From Isoptericola sp. (GTDB lineage Bacteria; Actinomycetota; Actinomycetes; Actinomycetales; Cellulomonadaceae), in contig JAPSLQ010000004.1 of the NCBI GenBank assembly GCA_031180595.1, positions 1-47,122 on the forward strand: 47,122 bases of DNA, given 5' to 3'. Positions 40,968-47,122 of the stretch are shown here, in pieces. The notes under the pieces were generated by a model that saw only the letters and a list, made by a program, of their open reading frames with translations, did not search any database and was not told the origin of the DNA. Position 1 is the first letter of the stretch, and every line of letters begins with the position of its first letter. Position numbers and translations under genes: made by a program.

Positions 40968-42998
40968 GTGCGACCCACCGACCTGCCGCTGATCCGTACC
41001 GTCTCCGCGCCCACCGTCCATCCGGACGGCTCCCGTGCCGTCGCCGCCGTGACCCGTCCGGACCTCGAGGCGGACGCGACCGTGGGCCAGCTGTGGACGG
41101 TGCCGCTGGACGGGCGTGGCGAGCCGCGCCGCCTCACCCGGGGCTTCCGGGACACGACGCCGCGCTTCTCGCCCGACGGGTCGCTCCTGGCGTTCCTCCG
41201 CGCGGTCCCCGGCGAGCCGCCGCAGCTGTTCGTCGTCGCGGCGGACGGCGGCGAGCCGGTGCAGGTCACCGACCGGACGCTCGGCGTCGCGGACTTCCGG
41301 TGGTCGCCCGACGGCGCGCGCCTCGCGTTCGCGAGCCGTGACCCCGAGCAGGGCCGGTACGGCACGGTCGAGGGCCTCGGCGCCGGCGCCGAGCCGCCGC
41401 GCCGCATCACCACGTGGCGCTACCGGCAGAACGGGGTCGGGTACCACCGCGACCGCCCCCAGCACGTCTTCCTGGTCGACGTCCCGGACGTGTGGGCCGA
41501 GCCCGTGGTGCAGCCCGCCCCGACGGCCGAGGGGGCGGCCGAGCCGCGACCCGCCGTCCCGGAGGCGACGCGCCTCACGGGCGCCGCCGTCGACCACGGG
41601 GGGTTCGCGTTCTCGCCCGACGGCTCCACGCTCGCGGTCGTCGCGGCCACGCACCCCGGCGCCGACGAGGACCTGCGCGACGACGTCCTGCTCCTCGACC
41701 TCGCCGACCTCCCCGACGACGGTGAGGCGAAGGCGGCGACCGCCGTCGGGCCGGAGGCGAACCTCGCGGTGCAGGGCGTCGTCTACGGCGAGGACGGTGC
41801 GCTGTGGCTGCTCGCCCAGGATCTCGGTCCCGGCGGCCGCGACTTCGTCGCGCGCAACGCGGCGCTGTACGTCGTCGAGCCCGGCGTCGACCGGCCCGTG
41901 CCACGCCGGGTGACCGAGCCTGAGGACCTCGACCTCGGCGGGCCGCTCGTGGTGACGGCGGGCGGCGTGCTCGCCGTCTCCGCGGTCCGCGGTACGCAGC
42001 AGCTCGTGCGCGTCTCGCCGGCGGGCGAGGTCACCGAGCTCACGTCCGGCCCCGTCGTGGTCGCGGGCGCGGGCGCGCTGCCCGGCGGCGGTGCCGTCGT
42101 CGCCTACGGCGACCCCGGCTCGTACGGTGACCTCGGGGTCGCGGGCGGCGCCGCGACGCCGGCCGCGCCGCACCGGCTGACCGACTTCTCGGCAGGGCTG
42201 CGCGCGACCGGCGTGGTCGCCCCGGCGGAGCTGGTCGTGGACGGACGCGACGGGTACCCGGTCCACGGCTGGGTCGCCGTGCCGGACGCGGGGAGGCACG
42301 GCGACGGGCCGCACCCGGTGGTCCTCATGATCCACGGCGGGCCGTTCGCGGCGTACACGCCCGCGCTGTTCGACGAGACGCAGGTCCTGACCGGCGCCGG
42401 GTACGCGGTCGTCTACTGCAACCCCCGCGGCTCCGCGTCGTACGGCCAGGCGCACGGCCGTGCGATCCGCCAGGCCATGGGCACGGTCGACCTGCACGAC
42501 GTGCTCGACTTCCTCGACGGGGCGCTCGCCGCCGACGCCCGCCTCGACGGCGAGCGCGTCGGCGTCATGGGCGGCTCCTACGGCGGGTACCTGACCGCGT
42601 GGACGATCGCGCACGACCACCGGTTCGCGGCGGCGATCGTGGAGCGCGGGTTCCTCGACCCCGACGCGTTCTTCGGCACCGCGGACATCGGGGCGTTCTT
42701 CGGGCTCGAGTACGTCGGCACGGAGGCCGAGCAGGTGGCCGCGCAGAGCCCGCAGGCCGTGGCGCACCAGGTCCGCACACCGACGCTCGTCGTGCACTCG
42801 GAGCAGGACCTGCGCTGCCCGCTGAGCCAGGCCGAGCGGTACTACGCCACGCTGAAGCGGCACGGCGTCGACACCGAGCTCGTGGTGTTCCCCGGTGAGG
42901 ACCACGAGCTCTCCCGGTCCGGACGTCCGCGCCACCGGCTGCAGCGGTTCGAGATCGTCCTCGAGTGGTGGGAGCGTCACCTCCCGGTGAGCCCGTGA
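40968..42998 (+). CDS. S9-family serine peptidase (acylaminoacyl-peptidase type)
   Basis: 676 residues, no signal peptide, so cytoplasmic. A beta-propeller with TolB-like blades (about 1-400; FSPDGSLLAFLRA, WSPDGARLAFASR, FSPDGSTLAVVAA) leads to an alpha/beta hydrolase domain (about 420-676). The nucleophile Ser is in GVMGGSYGGYLTAW, Asp in VVHSEQDLRCPLSQAE, and His in PGEDHELSRSG, the usual triad. The oxyanion segment is HGGPFAAYTP. Such enzymes remove N-acylated residues or short peptides. The GTGA overlap couples it to the downstream acetyltransferase, an intriguing pairing of an acyl-peptide hydrolase with an acetyltransferase. Confidence 0.92.
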   Translation: MRPTDLPLIRTVSAPTVHPDGSRAVAAVTRPDLEADATVGQLWTVPLDGRGEPRRLTRGFRDTTPRFSPDGSLLAFLRAVPGEPPQLFVVAADGGEPVQVTDRTLGVADFRWSPDGARLAFASRDPEQGRYGTVEGLGAGAEPPRRITTWRYRQNGVGYHRDRPQHVFLVDVPDVWAEPVVQPAPTAEGAAEPRPAVPEATRLTGAAVDHGGFAFSPDGSTLAVVAATHPGADEDLRDDVLLLDLADLPDDGEAKAATAVGPEANLAVQGVVYGEDGALWLLAQDLGPGGRDFVARNAALYVVEPGVDRPVPRRVTEPEDLDLGGPLVVTAGGVLAVSAVRGTQQLVRVSPAGEVTELTSGPVVVAGAGALPGGGAVVAYGDPGSYGDLGVAGGAATPAAPHRLTDFSAGLRATGVVAPAELVVDGRDGYPVHGWVAVPDAGRHGDGPHPVVLMIHGGPFAAYTPALFDETQVLTGAGYAVVYCNPRGSASYGQAHGRAIRQAMGTVDLHDVLDFLDGALAADARLDGERVGVMGGSYGGYLTAWTIAHDHRFAAAIVERGFLDPDAFFGTADIGAFFGLEYVGTEAEQVAAQSPQAVAHQVRTPTLVVHSEQDLRCPLSQAERYYATLKRHGVDTELVVFPGEDHELSRSGRPRHRLQRFEIVLEWWERHLPVSP

Positions 42999-43495
42999 GC
43001 GCCGCGCCGGGCACGGCGACGCTGCGCGTGCGGGTCGCCCGGCTCGACGACCTCGACGCGCGCACCGCCTACGCCGTGTGGCGGCTGCGCCAGGACGTGT
43101 TCGTGGTCGAGCAGGACTGCCCGTACCCCGACCTCGACGGACGCGACCTCGAGCCGGGCACGCGGCACGTGGTGCTCGAGCGCGACGGCGGCGTCGACGG
43201 TGAGGGCCCCACCGTCGTCGGCACCGCCCGCGTGCTCGACGACGGCGACGTGTGGCGGGTCGGGCGCGTGGTGTGCGCCCGCGTCGTGCGGGGCTCCGGG
43301 GCGTCCGGCGTGCTCATGCGGGCCGCGCTCGACGTGACCGACGACGCCGACCGCGCGTCCGGGTCGCCGCGCGACGTGGTGCTCGACGCCCAGTCGCCGC
43401 TGGTCGGCTGGTACGCACGGTTCGGCTTCGAGCCGGACGGCGACGAGTTCCTCGACGACGGCATCCCGCACACCCCCATGCGCTTGCGGCGCTGA
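42995..43495 (+). CDS. ElaA-like GNAT acetyltransferase
   Basis: 166 residues. The start pattern YAVWRLRQDVFVVEQDCPYP is diagnostic for ElaA-type GNATs. DDGDVWRVGRVVCARVVRGS holds the acetyl-CoA loop, and WYARFGFEPDGDEFLDDGIP ends the fold, with HTPM near the C-terminus. The substrate is unknown. GTG 42995 overlaps the S9 peptidase stop by 4 bases, so it is translationally coupled. Confidence 0.9.
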   Translation: MSAAPGTATLRVRVARLDDLDARTAYAVWRLRQDVFVVEQDCPYPDLDGRDLEPGTRHVVLERDGGVDGEGPTVVGTARVLDDGDVWRVGRVVCARVVRGSGASGVLMRAALDVTDDADRASGSPRDVVLDAQSPLVGWYARFGFEPDGDEFLDDGIPHTPMRLRR

Positions 43496-43557
43496 CGCCG
43501 CTCGGGCGGGGTCGACGCGGCCCACCGCGCGCGGCCCGGGGTGTCGGTCCGGGCGCC

Positions 43558-43563
43558 TAGGCT
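43558..43563 (+). promoter_or_regulatory. Candidate -10 of pcrA
   Basis: TAGGCT with 9 bases before ATG 43573. A leader of at most a few bases is implied. Confidence 0.45.
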
Positions 43564-43572
43564 TGTCCCACG

Positions 43573-46269
43573 ATGACCTCGCTCTTCGACAGCCTCTCGC
43601 TGCCCGGCTTCGCACCGACGTCGCGGGACGACACCGCGCGCCTGCCGTCCACCGCCCCACGCTGGGACGAGGAGGCTGCCGAGGGCGCGCCGGACTGGGT
43701 GCGCGACGCCGTCGGGCCGCAGGACCAGGGCGAGAACCGGCCCCGGGCGCGCGGCGCGTACTCCCACCTCGACCCCGACGCGCTGCTGGAGGGGCTCAAC
43801 CCGCAGCAGCGTGCCGCCGTCGTGCACCACGGCTCGCCCCTGCTCATCGTCGCCGGGGCGGGCTCGGGCAAGACGCGGGTGCTGACGCACCGCATCGCGC
43901 ACCTGCTCGCGACCGGCCGTGCGCGCGCGGGCGAGATCCTGGCGATCACGTTCACGAACAAGGCCGCGGCGGAGATGCGCGAGCGGGTCGAGCAGCTCAT
44001 CGGGCCGTCGGCGAGCCGGATGTGGGTCTCGACGTTCCACTCCGCGTGCGTGCGGATCCTGCGCAAGGAGGCCAAGACGCTCGGCCTGAGGTCCAGCTTC
44101 TCGATCTACGACGCGGCCGACTCCCAGCGCCTCATCACGCTCGTCACGCGCGAGCTCAACCTCGACCCGAAGAAGTACCCGGCGCGCTCGCTCGCCAACA
44201 AGATCAGCGACCTCAAGAACGAGCTGATCGACCCGGACACCTACGCCGCCACCTCCGGCGCGGACGCCACGGAGGAGGGCTGGCGCGAGCGTGCCGCCCG
44301 GGGCGGAGGCCTCGCCGCACCGTCGGTCCCCGAGTTCGACACCGTGCTGGCCGACGTCTACCGCCGCTACCAGGCCCGTCTGGCGCAGGCGCACGCCCTC
44401 GACTTCGACGACATCATCATGACGACGGTCAACCTGCTCCAGGCGTTCCCCAACGTCGCCGAGCACTACCGCCGCCGGTTCCGGCACATCCTCGTCGACG
44501 AGTACCAGGACACCAACCACGCGCAGTACGTCCTCGTGCGCGAGCTCACCGGCGTCCCGGCGAGGAACGAGCTCGCGAGCCCCGGAGGCCGGGCGCAGCC
44601 GAGCACCGTCGGGGGCGACCTCGACCCGGCCGAGCTGACCGTCGTCGGCGACGCGGACCAGTCGATCTACGCCTTCCGCGGCGCGACGATCCGCAACATC
44701 GTCGAGTTCGAGGAGGACTACCCGGACGCGACGACGATCCTGCTCGAGCAGAACTACCGCTCGACGCAGAACATCCTCGAGGCGGCCAACGCCGTCATCT
44801 CCCGCAACCCGGACCGCAAGCCCAAGCGGCTGTGGACCGCCGCCGGCGCGGGCGCCAAGATCGTCGGCTACGTCGCCGACGACGAGCACGCCGAGGCGCG
44901 CTTCGTGGCCGAGGAGATCGACCGGCTGGGCGACACCGAGGACGTCCGGCCGGGCGACGTCGCGGTCTTCTACCGCACCAACGCGCAGTCCCGCGCGCTC
45001 GAGGAGGTGCTCATCCGCGTCGGCCTGCCGTACAAGGTGGTGGGCGGCACGCGGTTCTACGAGCGCAAGGAGGTCAAGGACGCGATCGCCTACCTGCGGG
45101 CGCTCGCCAACGTCGACGACGACGTCAACCTGCGCCGCGTGCTCAACGTGCCCAAGCGCGGGCTCGGCGACCGGGCCGAGTCGCTCGTCGCCTCCTTCGC
45201 CGACCGCGAGCGCATCTCGTTCGGCGCGGCGCTCGAGCGCGCCGACGAGATCCCGGGCATGACCACGCGCACGCTCAAGCCGCTGCTGGCGTTCCGGGAC
45301 ATGATGGGCGAGCTGCGGGCGCTCGTCGACGACGGCGCGACGCCCGCCACGATCCTCGGTGCCGTCCTCGACCGCACCGGCTACCTCGCGGAGCTGCGCG
45401 CGTCGGACGACCCGCAGGACGCCTCGCGCGTGGAGAACCTCGCCGAGCTGCACGCCGTCGCGACCGAGTTCACCGAGCTGGACCCCGAGGGCGACCTGGC
45501 CGACTTCCTCGAGCGCGTGTCGCTCGTCGCCGACAGCGACCAGATCCCCGACGAGGACGTCGCCGACGGCGCGGCCGAGGAGGCGCCCAAGGAGGACGCG
45601 GGCGTCGTGACCCTCATGACGCTCCACACGGCCAAGGGCCTCGAGTTCCCGGTCGTGTTCCTCACGGGCCTGGAGGACGGCACGTTCCCGCACATGCGCT
45701 CGCTGCACGACGACGCCGAGCTGGCCGAGGAGCGCCGCCTCGCCTACGTGGGGCTCACGCGTGCGCGCGAGCGGCTCTACGTCACGCGCTCGGCCGTCCG
45801 CTCGGCCTGGGGCATGGCGAACGAGTTCCCGCCGTCGCGCTTCCTGGAGGAGATCCCCGAGCAGCTCTGGGACTGGCGGCGGCGCGAGTCGTCGACGCAG
45901 GTGCTGCGCCGCGGCGGCTCGGCGTGGGGCGACCGGCCGCGGACCTCGGGGACGTGGGGCGAGCGGCGCTCGGCCGAGACGCGCAGGCCGGGCACGGCGC
46001 GTCCCGAGACGGGCGTCGGGGGACGCCTGGGGCGCCCCAAGACCGCGCCGGCCGGTGCCTCAGGAGCGAGCTTCGGCTCCGCAGCACCGCGCAAGGACGC
46101 CGACGTCCCGAACCTCTCGGTGGGTGACAAGGTCACGCACGACGCCTACGGGCTCGGCACGGTCGTCGCGCTCGAGGGAGCGGGGCCCAACGCCGTCGCG
46201 AAGATCGACTTCGGCTCCGACGGCACCAAGCGCCTCCTGCTGCGGTACTCCCCGGTCGTCAAGCTCTGA
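43573..46269 (+). CDS. pcrA: ATP-dependent DNA helicase PcrA/UvrD
   Basis: 898 residues, superfamily 1A 3'-5' helicase for repair and replication restart. Residues 1-70 are a variable leader. Motif Q GLNPQQRAAV, Walker A IVAGAGSGKTRVLTHRIA (about 95-112), motif Ia FTNKAAAEMRERV, Walker B HILVDEYQDTNH, motif III VGDADQSIYAFRGA, motif IV LLEQNYRSTQNIL, motif V TLMTLHTAKGLEFPVVF and motif VI EERRLAYVGLTRARERLYV are all intact. An insert of about 25 residues precedes motif III. A disordered linker leads to a C-terminal Tudor-like domain (NLSVGDKVTHDAYGLGTVVA) known to bind RNA polymerase. Confidence 0.96.
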   Translation: MTSLFDSLSLPGFAPTSRDDTARLPSTAPRWDEEAAEGAPDWVRDAVGPQDQGENRPRARGAYSHLDPDALLEGLNPQQRAAVVHHGSPLLIVAGAGSGKTRVLTHRIAHLLATGRARAGEILAITFTNKAAAEMRERVEQLIGPSASRMWVSTFHSACVRILRKEAKTLGLRSSFSIYDAADSQRLITLVTRELNLDPKKYPARSLANKISDLKNELIDPDTYAATSGADATEEGWRERAARGGGLAAPSVPEFDTVLADVYRRYQARLAQAHALDFDDIIMTTVNLLQAFPNVAEHYRRRFRHILVDEYQDTNHAQYVLVRELTGVPARNELASPGGRAQPSTVGGDLDPAELTVVGDADQSIYAFRGATIRNIVEFEEDYPDATTILLEQNYRSTQNILEAANAVISRNPDRKPKRLWTAAGAGAKIVGYVADDEHAEARFVAEEIDRLGDTEDVRPGDVAVFYRTNAQSRALEEVLIRVGLPYKVVGGTRFYERKEVKDAIAYLRALANVDDDVNLRRVLNVPKRGLGDRAESLVASFADRERISFGAALERADEIPGMTTRTLKPLLAFRDMMGELRALVDDGATPATILGAVLDRTGYLAELRASDDPQDASRVENLAELHAVATEFTELDPEGDLADFLERVSLVADSDQIPDEDVADGAAEEAPKEDAGVVTLMTLHTAKGLEFPVVFLTGLEDGTFPHMRSLHDDAELAEERRLAYVGLTRARERLYVTRSAVRSAWGMANEFPPSRFLEEIPEQLWDWRRRESSTQVLRRGGSAWGDRPRTSGTWGERRSAETRRPGTARPETGVGGRLGRPKTAPAGASGASFGSAAPRKDADVPNLSVGDKVTHDAYGLGTVVALEGAGPNAVAKIDFGSDGTKRLLLRYSPVVKL

Positions 46270-46382
46270 GCAGCTTCGGCGCAACGCGAGCGCGCGGCGC
46301 CCCGGAGCGCGACGATGGAGCATGACAGTGCGGCAGGCGTCTGCGCGGCCCGTCCGACCCGGTCGGCGGGGAGGGCGGATCC

Positions 46383-47122
46383 ATGCCTCGCACCGTTGAG
46401 ACGCAGCGCCGCCGCATCCGAGGTGCCATCGCCAGGGCCGGCGCGACGGTCGACGACCTCTGGACGCGCTACCGCGCGGTCGGAGGGGATGCCGGGCACG
46501 ACGCCGTGCGCGCGTTCCTCGACGGGACCGACCAGCTCCAGGCGCACGACCGGGACCGGCTCGCGCTCGCGGCCGACGGCCTGCTCGACGAGGTGCTCGG
46601 CCGCGAGCGCATGACCGACCGGCGCGGCGCCGACGACCTGCCCGACGGACCGTTGGCGGCGATCGTCGAGCTGATGCTCGGCACGCACCTGGCCCCGCCC
46701 GAGAGCATCGGCGACGCGGTGGCCGCCGCCGCGGCGAGACTCGGCGTGGACGCGCTCGTGCACGTCATCGACTACCAGTCCAGGGTGCTGGTGCCCGTGC
46801 CCGCCCGGTGGGCCGACGGCGGCGAGCCCCTCCCGGTCGAGGGCACGGTCGCGGGGCGCGCGTTCCGGACGCTGCAGACCGTCACGTCGACGGCCGACGG
46901 CCGCCAGCGTCTGTGGGTCCCGGTCGTGGACGGCGTCGAGCGGGTCGGGGTGCTGCGCGTGACCCTGCCCGAGGGGGCGGACACCGCCGACCAGGCCCTG
47001 CGCCGCGCCTGCTGGTGGATCACGCACCTCCTGGGCCACCTCATGACCGCGCTCGACGCGTACGGCGACGGCCTCGACCAGCTGCGCCGGCGCCGGCCGC
47101 GCACCACCGAGGCGGAGCTGGT
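46383..47122 (+). CDS. Probable PP2C/SpoIIE-type phosphatase regulator, N-terminal part (3' truncated by window)
   Basis: The frame from ATG 46383 stays open to the window end (246 codons plus 2 bases), with GGAGGG 8 bases before the start. The N-terminal helical part (about 1-95) is followed by a GAF-like sensor segment (about 105-215; LGVDALVHVIDYQSRVLVPV, VEGTVAGRAFRTLQTV, RLWVPVVDGVERVGVLRVTL). The basic RRRRPRTTEAEL at the edge matches the linker that, in actinobacterial SpoIIE/PP2C proteins, leads into the phosphatase domain. The catalytic domain itself is outside the window, so the assignment rests on this layout. The 113 bases between pcrA and this gene show no clear terminator. Confidence 0.75.
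   Translation, partial: MPRTVETQRRRIRGAIARAGATVDDLWTRYRAVGGDAGHDAVRAFLDGTDQLQAHDRDRLALAADGLLDEVLGRERMTDRRGADDLPDGPLAAIVELMLGTHLAPPESIGDAVAAAAARLGVDALVHVIDYQSRVLVPVPARWADGGEPLPVEGTVAGRAFRTLQTVTSTADGRQRLWVPVVDGVERVGVLRVTLPEGADTADQALRRACWWITHLLGHLMTALDAYGDGLDQLRRRRPRTTEAEL

Overview
The window is about 47 kb of very GC-rich DNA (third codon positions almost all G or C) from an actinobacterium, most probably a Cellulomonas-like member of the Micrococcales. I base this on the gene families present (GuaB3, SURF1, MoeZ, DUF3817 next to guaA, PspC-type sensor kinase, four-cysteine CysH, PcrA with a C-terminal tail), the frequent GTG starts, the 4-base stop/start overlaps, and many genes whose only visible start signal is a TANNNT hexamer 6-7 bases before the start codon (leaderless mRNAs). 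It is a chromosomal housekeeping region. I see no transposase, integrase, phage gene, CRISPR array, rRNA or tRNA.

Layout. 1-3.2 kb: the end of a GuaB3-type protein coupled to a GNAT acetyltransferase, an aldehyde-dehydrogenase homologue that has lost both catalytic residues, and a DUF218 protein. 3.2-6.9 kb: a gluconate module, with a FadR-type repressor (heading a minus-strand operon with a DUF4031-HD protein and the DUF218 protein) divergent from gntK-gntP across two TGGTnnnACCA-type operators. 6.9-12.8 kb: a minus-strand operon xfp-pta-ackA that turns pentose phosphates into acetyl-phosphate, acetyl-CoA, acetate and ATP; gluconate could feed it through 6-phosphogluconate. 13-19.4 kb: SURF1, then thiE divergent from a TPP-riboswitch-controlled thiO-thiS-thiG operon, and moeZ. 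Between thiG and moeZ sits an AbiEi/DUF559 nuclease-like gene bracketed by a long hairpin and a related 25-mer.

19.5-29.5 kb: a heterodimeric ABC exporter with one predicted competent ATP site, a DUF3817 membrane protein, a lipoprotein-OmpA pair, guaA and a large FAD/Fe-S D-lactate-dehydrogenase-like protein. 29.5-35 kb: a glycosyltransferase and an envelope-stress module. In that module a PspC/LiaF-like protein and a small repeat-rich membrane protein are divergent from a PspC-type sensor kinase and LuxR-type regulator, with spaced CCCTGA repeats between them. 35-40 kb: sulfur assimilation and siroheme synthesis (sulfite reductase, cysH, cysG in one coupled operon, then cbiX), preceded by a 30-residue cysteine-rich leader peptide and a hairpin suited to cysteine-responsive attenuation. 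40-47 kb: two small membrane proteins, an S9 peptidase coupled to an ElaA-type acetyltransferase, pcrA, and the N-terminal part of a probable PP2C/SpoIIE-type phosphatase cut by the window edge.

The observations most worth following are the Cys-rich leader with its attenuator, the catalytically dead ALDH, the hairpin-bracketed DUF559 gene, the repeat array between the pspC and kinase genes, and the complementary motif decay in the ABC exporter. No gene-free stretch exceeds about 350 bases; the longest, 39716-40060, holds the cysteine leader and its attenuator, and the 261 bases between 30713 and 30975 hold tandem repeats and a small possible gene.
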